64,000 bases of DNA from Sphagnum compactum (lineage: Eukaryota; Bryophyta; Sphagnopsida; Sphagnales), in the NCBI GenBank assembly GCA_965153455.1, contig OZ234494.1:18042001-18106000 (forward strand), read 5' to 3'. Below the pieces are notes generated by a model, which saw nothing but the letters and a program-made list of their open reading frames with translations, made no database searches and was not told the origin of the DNA. Positions 30,855-43,700 of the stretch are shown in pieces. The number at the start of each line of letters is the position of its first letter. The first letter of the stretch is position 1. The translations under genes were made by a program, and so were the position numbers.

Positions 30855-33800
30855 ATGCGAAACCATGGTTGGGAGCTGCCGTATCATCCTCTGCAGGTAA
30901 CTCTTACAATTTCAAACCCCATATAGTCTGATGGGTTTGGATTTGTATACCCATCATGTGGCCTGGAATTTAGAAAACCCTAAATCTTGCCATAGCCATT
31001 TGCACTACTGCCTCTTGTTCAGAGCTCTGTAATTGTGAACACAGAGAGAACAAAGATCACTCAGCAATATGAATTTTTGTCTCTGCTGGTAGAAAGCACA
31101 TTTTGATGTTTAAGTCTATCTTTTGGTGGTAGCTGTCCTTATGGGCTGTTTGCCAATAGCATTTTGATCAATTTGACACTCCCCCACACCTGCATGTGCT
31201 TTTTTTGTATGTTATGCAGACAGTGGCAATTGCAGTGTTTGTGGGATTGGGTTTCTCCTTCTATTTGTTCTTTATACCTTTTGTGGGTAGCAGCATTTTG
31301 AAGTTTCACATTTATGCGGCCTTTTCGCCTCTGGTGAGCACACTTTGCATATTCTGGCATGAGATTTCTTTTGTTTCTGCTGCATGATGGGATCAACATC
31401 ATCACATGATAGAATTCTGAGAAAGATGCATTAATCACAGAGACAGGTAGTAGTCATTGTCAAGTACCCCTGTGAATGAATGAACCATTGGGCTGAATGT
31501 TAGGTTACACATTTGAGATTGAGCTTTCAATGCTTTGGAAGACATGTTAGACATTGATCTTGAGTTCACCATGAGGAGATTATGGTCTCAGCTTGGCCCA
31601 TGCATCCTCCCTAAGCGGGGTTTTGGTGCAAGGTCACTGAGCTGAGAGTAGAGCCTTTCTGTTGACAGCAGATGGTTAATCTTTTGTGGTCTTTGAAGGA
31701 CTCCATGCAGATTTTCAGAAGACTGACATGTGGTCTTTTTATTTTGCACAGGTTCTTGCTCTTGTTATCTTGTATGTCTGGTGCGCAGCATGTGATCCAG
31801 CTGATCCAGGCGTGCACCACCTGAGACGAGCTGCTGAGTCAAAGAAACTAGCAGCTAAAGGCAAGGCTGCCAAGGAGTCTGTAAGTAGTGATACTGGCTT
31901 AGACCAGTCGCAGTATGACTCTGATGGAAGCTTATCTTTGACCTTCCCTTTAAAGAATGAGGATGCAAGTGGTGGGAGTATCTTTAGCTCTATGGGAGGC
32001 TGCCTTTGCAGTTTGGTTCACAAAAAGCTGCAAGACTCAGAAATGTTCTATTCTGGAGAGCAATTGCTCTATTGTAGCATCTGTGATGCAGAGGTGAGCA
32101 GCTCACTGGTGTTGTTCACTTGTAGCACTGTTGTTGCTCTATTGTAGCACCTAGTAATGCTAGAGTACACATTATTGTCACTGTTAGAAGAAATGATTTG
32201 AATTGCCTGGGCTACCGATTCAACATGGCTCAAGGGGAATGGAATCTGATATTGACCAGTTCTGACATTGCATGTGGCCTTGACTCTTAAGCAGATCTCA
32301 AAGAACAGCAAGCATTGTAGAGCTTGTGACAAGTGTGTGGCTGGGTTTGATCATCACTGCCGGGTACATTTACAACCAATTTTGGATGTTGTCTTTGATG
32401 CCCAAGAGATGGTGGATTGTACAGTTCAGATGCAGGTTCAGTAAGTGTTTGGGATTCTAATGGCAGTTTTGTGATCTCTGCAAGCAGTGGCTCAACAACT
32501 GTGTTGGAAAGAAGAACTACAGGCTATTTGTGGCATCAATGGTCTCTGCTCTACTATTTGTAAGGGACTATTAATTGTGCATTAGATGGCCTTCTATTGC
32601 ATGTATTTGAGAGCTCACCAGCTAGCATCTTTCATCCCTGCAATGGTCAACCTTCCCAGTATTTTGTCAGATCATTAAGCACAAGTTAGAAGCACAATTG
32701 GCAAGAATGTTTGTTCATGAGGTGAGTGCATGAAGTTGCGAAGAGGTAGATTGATGAATTTATCTGGATCTGAAAGCAGTTCAAAGATTCCCAGACTGAG
32801 CTTTGCAGCTTGCTGGTTTGTGATTGCAGCTTGTCATTGTGTGGGCTACAGGGATTCTTGTCCTTGTGCGGTGCTTTTCTCATAGAGATAATTTTGATGA
32901 AGAGATCACTGCTAGCCTTGGCAGCAGTTTTTCACGAGTGCCCTATATTGCTGTGGTGGTCTGTCACTCAACTTCCTGATTGTCTTTACCAAATGCCATG
33001 GATCTGGTGCTGTAGTGTTTGTGGGTTTTAAGCTAAGCTGCCTTCAATCTGTACAATTTGACCAGTAACATTTCTCATTATGCAGGGGTCACTCACATTA
33101 TTGGCATTCTCAGCAACAGTGCCTCTAACTCAGCTATTCATCTTCCACATAATCCTTATTCAAAAGGTGGGAACTCCTTTTTGTGAGATTCTGCATGTCT
33201 GCTAGTTTCTTTGTTTTGCAACACAAACTTGCCAATGAGTCTTTAAATAATTGAGGTTATCATCTAGCAGGAACTCCACTACAAGTGCAAGCAGATTTGA
33301 TTGTTGATATTTGATTTTTCCTTTCCTGATGGTGCATTGCTTGGTTCAATCAATTTTCTTCATGATAACAACTGATTTTGCAAATATTTAATGTGCCTCC
33401 CTATACCCAGCTCAAAATTAGCTCTCAAAAGTCTAAAGCTACTGTGGAGACTCTATGCAGGGGATTACAACATATGATTACATTTTGGCAGTAAGAGAGC
33501 AAGAGCAAGGGCTAGTAGAAGGGGATGGTTTGAATAGCATGACGTCATCACCTGCTAGTTCAACTGGAGTGAGTAGCTACAGCTCAACAAGTGCCCTTGC
33601 TCTACAACAGGCCATGTTGTGCACACCACCTCGCATGTTTCTGGAACATCAGCAGGTATGCAGAATAGGACTTCTCTCTGACCCAGCAGTTCAGATGGTT
33701 TGGGAGAGATCCCGTGCTTTCCCTTGATGCATCAATGTGGCCATTTCTTAGCTCTGTGCAGAGCCTGCCCATTTATCATCTTCCATGCTTGCAAATCCCC

Positions 33801-35474
33801 AGTGTTAACCTAAGCCAATCAATTGCAAAGGCAAGATGAGGACTCTAGGTTTGGTGCAAACAGGTGAGCTTATCTTTGTGCATGAGGATGTTCTGGATTA
33901 GGTCATTTTATAGATCTCAAATCTGGTATAAGTACTATGTAACAATGATGCTCTGAATCTTTGTTAGCAACTGCCACAAGGTTATGACCACACTCATTGT
34001 CATATTACCTTCAAACTTCTATTGTGGAGGCTTCTCTTCAATCTCATATACATAAGCTATGTAACAGTGGGATTGGTTTTGTGTGTTTGGAACAGACTGT
34101 ATTGCCTTACAGTAGTGACTTGGAAGCAAGTGGTGGGAAGCTGGGGAGGCGAGGAAGAGGCACACTGCAGGGACAAAAGAAGGTATCTGTAGGAATCAAT
34201 CCCTGGAAGCTGGCTCGTATTAATGCAGAGGAAGCTATAAGAGCAGCAGCACGTGCTCGTGAAGGTTCATCCATTTTTGGGCCCAACAGATATTCTCAAG
34301 GCCCTTCTCATGTTACTGAGACAGAGGAAAGCAGTTTGAATAGTAGTTGCAGTGTAAGTGGGGAGATTTCAGTTGTTGCTAGTCATGCAGCTCATAGGAA
34401 ATATGCTGCTTATGTATCTGGGAAAGAATGGTGGCCAATGATGAAGGAGCACCAAGATAAGATCATACCTGAAGGAGCCCTGGGGGCTCCCTTTGGACCT
34501 AGGTTTAGTCAGAAACCAAGGTCACCATTTGCTGGGCACCATGAACGAATGCTTTTGAAATGTAGTCCCAGCAGATTTTCTGGTGAATTGAGAACTTACC
34601 CTGGAGGTAGATATCCTGGGAGCTCCTGCACTGAGAGCCATCTTGCATCCCCAGATGGATTCCACAATTCTCCTGACCTTCAACTACTGCCCCAGGTACT
34701 GCTAGCAAGGTCAGTGGCACCTAACAGTGGCCTAGGTAAGGTTTTGCTGGAAAGATCTAGGAGTGATGGATATGAGGCATCTGTGGGAGAGAGTGGTGAT
34801 GAAAACAGCATGCTATGCCAGCAGCCTACCAAGGCATGGAATAAATCCAGACTTCACAGATCATTGGTAATCCCAACTGAGAAGGGTGCCATTTGGGAGG
34901 ACAGCCCAGAGGACTTTATGCCACAGTGGAGTTGGGGTTCAAGGAGCCTGGGTTCTAAGGGTTCAAGAAGTTCGAAGGCTGAGAGCTCAGGAGGTAAAAG
35001 AGTTTACCTCTTGGTATTTCAATTCATTCTCAGTGTGTATGAGCGTATATTTATAAGATTGCAAATTCTTAAAGTTTATGCTCACATATTCGTGATGCAG
35101 GGCATACTTCAGGTGGATCAAGAGCAGAAGCCAACATTCTGAAGTATGTGAAAAAGGAATGGCCAGGGCTTCCAAATGGCCTCTGCATATCTTCAGACAA
35201 CAGCCGCAGTTCTTCACCTAGCCGGTACAACTCCCCACAGCAAAATTCATCCAATTTCCCATTAACAGGGGACAGCAGTAGTCTCTCTAAAACCCCTGAC
35301 AAGAAAGAGGTGGTCTCTGTGTGCAATGGGCCTTCTGCATCATTAACTTCCAAAGCCATGCCAGGAACAAAACCTTTACGTTCAACCCAAAGGCTTATGG
35401 ACAGCATTCTTCAGTTCAATATTATTCGGCCTCCCTTGAAGAGCAGTAACAAACTCTTGGAGCCAACTTCTTGA
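30855..35474 (+). CDS. DHHC-type protein S-acyltransferase (plant PAT19-22-like), 10 exons
   Basis: Transfers palmitate to cysteines of membrane-associated proteins. Exons by hand, phases consistent: 30855-30896, 31220-31333, 31752-32093, 32295-32363, 32488-32559, 32830-32958, 33086-33166, 33461-33655, 34096-34993, 35101-35474; about 771 aa. The start MRNHGWELPYHPLQ matches the conserved N-terminus of plant relatives. Transmembrane segments lie at about 15-36 and 53-68 and in exons 5-7. A DPADPG motif follows TM2. The Cys-rich domain [20 protein letters not shown] carries DHHC at about 185-188, then LNNCVG. GITTYDYI corresponds to the family TTxE motif. The last 450 residues are a polar, Ser-rich tail with a conserved INPWKLARINAEEA block. 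An in-frame ATG at 30627 could add 76 residues but is not expected from homologues. The last codons resemble a sequence inside the neighbouring kinase gene. The gene converges on that kinase. Confidence 0.92.
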
Positions 35475-36149
35475 GTTGCAAAGTGCTTGATGATTTGCAT
35501 TCTTGCAGATCAAGGAGTTTCTCTCACCATCCACTTCTTACTCCTCTTAAATTAAGCCAGTTTCTCATACTCAGAAGAGAATCAGGGATGTATGTTTCTG
35601 GTGCAGCAATTTATGGAACTCTCACCTAGTGCAGTATATTCACCATATGAGAAATCACAAACCAGGCAATGCTAACATTGAGATTTGTTCATTGAGCCTA
35701 TAAACCAGGAACTAAATTACATTGTGGTGTATTTGTCGCACTTCCCCATGCTAGTACATGATTAATGATGCCTGGTTTTCCTCGTTTCAAAGTGATTGGT
35801 GTCAGAGACTTGTAACGTGTTAGTGAGGGTAGGCCTGAAAGGCCAAATTGCAAGCTTATCAATTAGAGCACCATGTGGCATGCGTTTTGGTGTTTAAAAG
35901 ACATCATTGGAATTTTCCTGGTTTGGACAGAGTTTTCAAGGTAGGCTGATTACTCACCAAATGAATGACCAACTCAAGGTTTAAGTTCTGTAGGAGCTGG
36001 TTCACTCAAGTCCCACCAAAGAGGGGGGCGGGCATTAAGTCTAGCATATAGTAGTATAGGATGTGGTTCACCCTAGGCTGATCAAAGAGAGGGGCATTCA
36101 GTCTAGGCAAAAATGTGTCATGCATGTAGGGTAGGAAAATAATTTTTTC
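35475..36149. other. 3' UTR/intergenic region of the DHHC gene
   Basis: Probable 3' UTR, then intergenic DNA. Two related blocks of about 50-60 bp (about 36001-36060 and 36066-36115) share the phrases CAAAGAG(A)GGGG and GGCATT(A/C)AGTCTAG. Confidence 0.4.
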
Positions 36150-36365
36150 TCTACCAATGAGGTGATGCAGCATGCACCCAAGAAGCCCAGGTATTTTTCT
36201 TCTTCGGAGCGGAGGTGAGTTTTGAAGATTTTCTAGATTTTGATCTTCCCACCGACTTTCTACCAAGTCTACCAAATTGTCAATTGTATGTGTTCACATT
36301 AAGTTCCCAATGTTTTCACACCAAGTCCTCAATGTGTTTCCCAATATGTTCCCAATAGCTCACCA
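36150..36365 (+). repeat. Dispersed repeat, copy A (partner at 45.2 kb)
   Basis: It starts CCAATGAGGTGATGCAGCAT, continues GCACCCAAGAAGCCCAGG, then a T-rich, GGAGGTG segment, and ends with TGTTCCCAAT/TGTTTCCC phrases. The same succession appears at 45235-45640 in the same orientation. Its nature is unknown; no open frame or clear ends are seen. Confidence 0.7.
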
Positions 36366-37179
36366 TAACTTTTGCCCACAGTTCAACAACAACCTATATA
36401 GCAAAGCACTTCTATCATTATGTTTCGGAAGTGGAAGCTTCTATCGGGGCTGGTGTTGTTTAAACTTCAAAGTTCCAAATTCTCTTTGAAACAATTTGGG
36501 ATGCACCTCACAACTACTTGAGATGCCCTTCACTCACCAAATGCAAAGCATTGTCTAATAGATTTGCCAGGTGTAAATTTGTGGGGGGGGGGGTATTGAA
36601 AGGAAACTTTGCTGCTTCCTTCCCGGCTATGACCATGCATTGCACATCCAATTCATTTGACTAAAAGACAGGCAAAAATTGAACCCAGCCATTGAACAGA
36701 GAGAAAGAAAAACTTGAACCCCTATAACAAAGTTGAAGACCAAATTTATAAGTCTTTGATGTATACCGAACCTCAAAGTTGCATCGGAGCATCAGAGGAA
36801 AAGCAACCCAGCCTTTTGGGTGCATGCTTGTATTACCCACTTCATCACCTACATTTGTTGGTCACCATTTTTGGCCTAGCTTAATACTCCTTCATAAAAG
36901 CATGCATATTAGGCGCTAGACCTACCTCCACTCCAGGTCCCAAAAGGGACCAACTCATTATCCTTTCTAATTTTTTCCTCTACTACTGCTCTCTTCTTGA
37001 TGGTTTGCTCCTTGATTTCTAGCGAAGTCTCATGCCTATTGCTTACTGATTACCACAGACATACCTCATACTTACTTCAGGGCTTCCGTGCAGTACTAGA
37101 AATAATCCTGGTTTCTGTGCATGCAAACCCCATGGTCTAGGTAATCACCTTGAGGCCAGTGCTTGCCAGAAGTAGCTGG

Positions 37180-37262
37180 TTATTTGTAAGGTAAGACAGA
37201 AGATCGAGGTCATTCTGGGAACGAGGGCCCAATGCAAGGCAGGAGCCAAGTACAGTACCCAA
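37180..37262 (-). repeat. SINE-like fragment related to the 27.9 kb element
   Basis: On the minus strand it reads GGCTCCTGCCTTGCATTGGG then CCCTCGTTCCCAGAATGACC, closely matching the 27.9 kb element's GACTCCTGCCTTGCATGGGC followed by CCGCACTCCCAGAAAAGCTC. The B-box region is decayed. Ends are not visible. Confidence 0.5.
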
Positions 37263-37313
37263 CCAAATTCATTAAATCAGCAATGGTTCTTTATTGCACT
37301 GCCCAATTGCCCA

Positions 37314-37351
37314 ACCAAGATGTGTCTGGTGATGACCAGACACATCTTGGT
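37314..37351. repeat. Perfect 17-bp inverted repeat with 4-bp loop
   Basis: ACCAAGATGTGTCTGGT (37314-37330), loop GATG, then the exact reverse complement (37335-37351). It lies in the 3' intergenic region between the two convergent genes, close to a SINE fragment. Confidence 0.95.
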
Positions 37352-37767
37352 CCTGCCCAGACACAAAATTTGGGTCTTATTATACAAGCTTTGGACTCAA
37401 ATTATGTATCTGGGCATCATCCAAGGGCAGACAAGAAAAAAAAGAAGCAGAAAATATCGTCTGCAATAAGGACCCATTGCTGATTTTTCGTCCTCCCCTT
37501 AATTGCTGCTTATCCATAACATTTTCGTAGAAATCTGCTGGCTTTAGTGAGACTCCTCGTCTCAAAAAAATTCTGTCATGAGGACAAAAGCCCCACTTGC
37601 ACAGCACATTGGAAGAAAAAGTGAGGTTGAAAGGTGAAGATGCAAGGTGAACATGGGCGTGCACCTTCACATCATTCATCTTTGCTAATTCGTGCCATAC
37701 TGCAAGAATGGGCATAATATACAACAGATGTGAAAACTTCTTCACTCCAGTTCATCCTTTGTTGGCC

Positions 37768-40700
37768 CTAACCTTTGGGAGGTAGTATATGGCCTATGGT
37801 ACTAAGGAGCTGCCTTATATCAAAAGGCTTTCCTAAGTAACTGTCCATCCCATGTGAGAAACATTTATCCTGATAGCCATCAATGGCATGGGCTGTTAAA
37901 CCTAATATTGGTATCCGACTCCATCCTCTCTCCATTTCCTCCTGCCTTATCAGTTGTGTTGCAAGCAATCCATCCATAATTGGCATCTGGCAACCATCCC
38001 AAGCATCACATATCAGAGGCTTTTCTACATACTTCAATCTTTCTATGTAACCAACATTATATCATTTTACTCCCTGGCTGTGAAACAACTTGGCCACCTC
38101 ATCTTTCATCTTTGGAAAAGAACTGACCAAGTGTCGTGTTCTAGAATCTAGATGCAATGGATGCTGCTGAGCCACAATGTCCACTGACAGCAGGAGAGGA
38201 AACAAATACAGAGAAGTTGGCTCCAAGAGTTTGTTGTTGCTCTTTGAGGGAGGCCAAATATATTCGAAATGGAGAATGTTCTCTGTCAACATTCTCCACT
38301 TTTCTGTCAATTTTAAAGCATTGGGGATGAAGTTGAGGGGGCAGAATTCAAAGAAGGGAAGAATATTGGACCTGGACATCCATAAGCACAAGGTCCAGTG
38401 TATTGTGTTGAGAGCGCACAACATCCAATGCTTGCTGTCCATCACTCACAATCATCACAAAATGTCCATGTTTCTCTAGCTGTCGGCTGGCTACTTTTTG
38501 ATTAATCTCATTGTCCTCTGCTAGTAAAATATTGAGCTTTCTATCCTTATAACCCCTTCCCTTGGTTGAGTTGTTGCCAATTTGGTCCAAAATTTTCCCA
38601 CCCTCGTCAAACTCTGACCTCAAGCTTTTTGACTTGCCGGCTTCCAAAAGTGCTTCACTACAAAGTGAAACTTCACTCAAAGCTGTCACACTTCCTCTCT
38701 CACCTTTAATGCCTTTGGAACTAGCTACTTTTCCAAGTGAAGTCCTGGCCCACCGACTAGAATTCCATGAGTCTCCACCTCCCAAAGGCAAAGGAAACTC
38801 TTGAATTCTGTTCACATTTTTGCCACTTGATCCAGCAAATACAGTCTTCAACTCAGATAGCTCTTGCAGATTGCTGTCATGCTTCCTTACATCTGGTGCC
38901 CTGGGAAGGATTTTGCACTCTGAATTGCCAATTTCAATACTTGCACTCCTGTTATTCAAGCTGACCTCATTTTCAGGAGTAGAAGACAGATCAAATTCTG
39001 GTTGGCTCCAAAAGTTGTTGTTTTCCTGAGTACCCCTTCCAGTCAAATACATCCCATCTGGGGAAAAATGAGGTTCATGCAGTGCTATGTCTATTATGGG
39101 GTCTCCCTTAGCTTCATCCATTGAGCTAGAATGACTAAACACCTTTTCCAGGTCATTTGACCTCCCAATTTCTACACCTGTTGGGCCTGACTCTTGTGCA
39201 GAACCACAACAATTATCCTCTTCAGAAACATGATCACCTGTCAAGTGAGAACAGTCCTCAAAGGACATTGCAGATTTTTCCACTGGCAATAGTTTCTGTC
39301 CCTGGCCATCACTTTCACTTGCAAATGGGGCTGTTGAATTGCAGCTGGAAACCTGCCCTTGTATTCCTGAAATCTGATTACTGATCTCAACTCGCCTATT
39401 TCCTACTGGTGGAGTAAAAATGAGGCCCCCCATCAAGCTCCATGACTGTGTCTGAGGCTTGTCTACAAAAACCCACAAGGCCACAAAGCATTTTTGTGAC
39501 ATATGACAACATGAAGAACAGGCAATATAGACTCTCTCTCTCCAGCTACAGATTCCTATTTAACCCAAAATCATTTTCTGCAGTTTGACTACAGGACAGC
39601 ACTCTCAGAACTCCATGTCCTATGTGTCACTTTGCCTTCAAACAATTCACAAATTCTTGTTGAGTAATCCATGCTCCAAATGCAAAGGCATGAAACATAT
39701 ACACAAGTGCTTTTACAACTTTGAGTATCAAACACACCTTGGTTTGGTGCTCTTGGTGAAATTTCTGCAGGACTGTCCTTTGAAGTTGTCAGAAGTAATG
39801 GAAGGCAGAAATAGAAGGTACTTCCCTTGTTGGCCTCACTCTCTGCACAAATTTTGCCACCCAAGAGTTCCACAAATCTGCAGGAGGGAACAAAGTTAAA
39901 ATGATGTGTGTACAATCCACCATGTATTTCAAGGTAGCATGATAGCAAAGAGCGAATCACAGCCACTATCAAGACAGGGAAATAGCTCTGGAGATCACAG
40001 CCAATGGAGAAGAATAACAAAGAGAACATAAAAACACAGAAAGATGGAAGACAAGTAAAATTGACCATTGATAACGCCCAAGTTAGCAGTAATAGAGATA
40101 TTGGAATGAACATGAGGCAGATGAATCATGTCAATAGCTGCATACTCTGGTTTGAAAACTATTCAAGTTTGAATTAATACCTTTGCACAATACACAGACC
40201 AAGCCCTGTTCCACCATATAGTCGTGATGTGGATGCATCAGCTTGAGTGAACGGCTTGAACATATCTTTCAGTTTCTCCTTACTTATACCAATGCCAGTA
40301 TCTCGCACCTCAAACTTGATCAACAACCTCTCTGTCAACAGCTCCTGCCCACAAGGTTCATCTGCCAAATTTGCAACTTTCATCATTCCTTCTCTGCTTC
40401 ACAGCTTCTGATCCAGCCCCAATATTCATGGTTATTCATGGTTGGGCAAAACAACTTTGAGTGAATTCCAAGACTAAAGGTTTGGAGCACATGGCCAGTA
40501 AACTCTGATCATCTCACAGATAACCATAAGGATGGATATGAGCAAGATTCAAATTAGAATCCCTTTGGAAAGGGTGCAAATATAGATTTGAAGCAACTCT
40601 GAGATAAACAGATGGAACACATACCCACATCTACACTGACAGATTTGTTTGAACTCAAGATAGATATTTCCTGCTGATCCATAACAGTCACACGAATAGT

Positions 40701-43700
40701 TACAGAGCCTTCATGTGTGAATTTCAATGCATTGCCCACTGCAGCCCACATCCATCAACCCAGAGGAACATATCTCTTCATAAGTACGGTCAATTTCTCC
40801 ATATTTATGATTTGGGTCAACCTGAAAATAATTGAGGGATGAACTATAAGGTTATGGATATCTCAATCCAATAACATAACAGCAAACAATCAGCCAGTGA
40901 GGAAAAAGACATAACCAAACACTAGAGGAAAGTGAAAACAAGACCAAATGAAAAACTGAGGTGTGGTTTGAATAACAACAATAGTCACACACATTCAAAG
41001 ACCTTCAAAAGCCACATCCCTCAACCTAGATGAACATTCAAATCAGCAGGTGTGGAGTGTGGACCAAGCTGGACCATTCACAGTGAAACAACTGTAAATC
41101 ATGAAGAAACAGCCTGTCACTTAAAGGGAATAGTATGCATGCAAGAGAGAGACTATGCTAATGACACTGTGCTGGCCTAGTGTGGACTCATGACCATTCC
41201 ATGGGCAGACCTGAATGAGATGCACAGGGTTGGGTATGTTTTGGTCTGTGGCTACTGCGGTTTGTATGGGACTCACACCAATGGCAGGACTCACTCACCT
41301 TGATAGAAACAGTTTGTTTTCAGCTGTCAAATTTTTCTCTAGAAAAATCTCCACAGACATGAGATTCTTCTCCATAATATTCCCAGACATCACACCCAAA
41401 CAAAACTAGGACTGTACGATCAGTGTGAGTGGGTGACATAACCTTGCACAGAAGGAATGTGGTCATAGCCTTGTGAGTCTCACTTACAAAGTATCAGACC
41501 ATCACTATCATGAACAGCAGTGACTAGTTGCCATGCCCCCACTGACTTCATCAACTCCCAACCTTCATACAATGATTTTCATTAACTTTCCAGATTTCCT
41601 CTATAAACTCTCCAAACAAGCAATGAAATTTGCCCAGAAAGTATGCCTAGCAAAGCTAGGGCTTGAGATTCAGTCCTAACAAATCCAAAAGAAGCAAACC
41701 AAGGAGCAGGAACCATTTTCCCAACAAACTTGTCTGCACGTATCCACCACATCTAGTGAGTTCACCAGTCACATGATCAGACCCTCCTGCCTGCCTAGCT
41801 GCAAAACGAGGGATAGAGGGCAGAAGGCAAACCCACCAAGGTTCAGCAGGCATTGTTGAATCTTCCCAACATCACCAACAAGCACCTGAGGCACCTGTCT
41901 ATCCACCTCCCAGAGCAACTGCAAGCCCCGCTGTTGTGCTCTAGCTTGCAGCATACGTAAAGTGCTTGACACCATTTTTTCTATGTTGAAAGGCACTCTT
42001 TCAACCTCCAGACGCCCAGATTCAATCTTTGCAAGGTCCAATACACTGTTGATGATATGCAACAGCAGGTCGGCACACTCTTTTACAGACATCAAACTCT
42101 CCTTCTGTTCGTCAGAGAGCTCAGACTCCAATAGCAATGCAGTCAATCCCAGAATTCCATGAATTGGTGTCCTACACATGATCCAATAAATTTGGTCAGT
42201 CTAGGATTCAAAGCGTTTAGTGACTCATACAATTCAAACATGGAAAATTGCAGAAAAAGCCCTTTCAAACATTCTAAGGCGTTGTTCATTAAGAGAGACC
42301 TTATTTCATGACTCATGTTGGCAAGAAAGTCAGACTTGGCATGGCTAGCTTGTTCAGCCTTCCTCTGGGACATCTGGGCCTCTTCATGTGCCTTCCGAAG
42401 CTCTGCCGTTCTCTCGTCAACTGTGTGTTCCAGATCTATATTCATTTGATGGAGCTCTTTGGTCAGCTGCTTCTTCTCTCGCACAGCTGCTGCCAGGGTG
42501 ATGCCTACTATGCCAATCACTGCATTGAAGAGTTCAACCTGCAATAGAAGGTGAAGTGTCAGTGGGCTGAGTACTCACCACAATGAGGCAACACTCCTCA
42601 CTTGGCATGTCATGAATATGGGAGATCAAATAGGTAGGCTAAACAAGTTAAGGTGGAAGAGTTTCTTAAACCACCATCCTGCCCTTACAGATCTGATGGG
42701 GTATTAAAAACCCCATAGAATGAGCTCTAAACCCCAAAAAATTGTATGGAACCCTATCACAAAGAAGCATATTAACAACATATTGATTGAGCTCCATATC
42801 AAAGAAAGCTCAGAAGAAGGCCACTTGTTCAAGAGCATCATGGATCAATAAATTTTTTGCAAAAGCTAACTTTCACCCCAAAAAAAAGTTCCAAGTGTTC
42901 AAACAATACCAATGGAAATCAAGTTCTACTTATGCAATGCAAAGCTGTTCAAAACAGGTTCTGCTGCAAGAATCATGACCAGCAATGGGCAGAAATCTTT
43001 TGTCTTGAGAAGGAGCGCTGATAAGGGGTTCCATCAAGCTATCAACTGGGTAATTTCATACATCCCATGTGGAACACATGATAAAACAATCTGCACCACC
43101 CATTTCAAACCAGGAGGGGTTTCAATGAACCTTCTAACAACCCACAAGGGGGTTAAGCATTCATTGCACATATTGCTTTCTTGCAACCATAATTTATGGA
43201 GCTCAAGGAACACCCATCAAAGGGTGGACATTATTCATTACTGGGATTACATTGGTCCAACCACAGGCCCAACCACGGCAAGACCCATCCACATCAGGAC
43301 CAGAGATCTGGTCAAGAGTGCAAGGTTCAAGGCAAGACTTGAACCTTTCCCTGCATACCAGACTGAATATTTTCACGGAAGGTCCTCCTCCCCAACACAA
43401 GTGACAAAGGAGTCCAGAAGTTACTGTACAGAAGAAAGTGTGTCCAACCTCAAATTCTCATTGTAAGCCAAACTAGAAACAAGCTACCAGTTTTCAGCTG
43501 GTCTATTTTATGGTTAGCAAGAAGCATTCTAGGATCAAGAAATACGCAGGAGAGATACTGAAGTCTGGAACCCATAAAGTTCTGCACAAAAAGGCTTTTT
43601 TCTGGGAAATGGCACTTACCTCAAGGATGAGATGAGAGGATGCAGGAGATGGCCTTCCCAAGGTGATATAGAGGGATCCACGCCCGCGTATGCTTGCCCA

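Noticed and set aside
38062-38445. Minus-strand ORF as an additional kinase exon
   Set aside because: The receiver motif joins exactly from 38372 to 37986 (VLMDVQ to MPIMDG); including this ORF would break the receiver.
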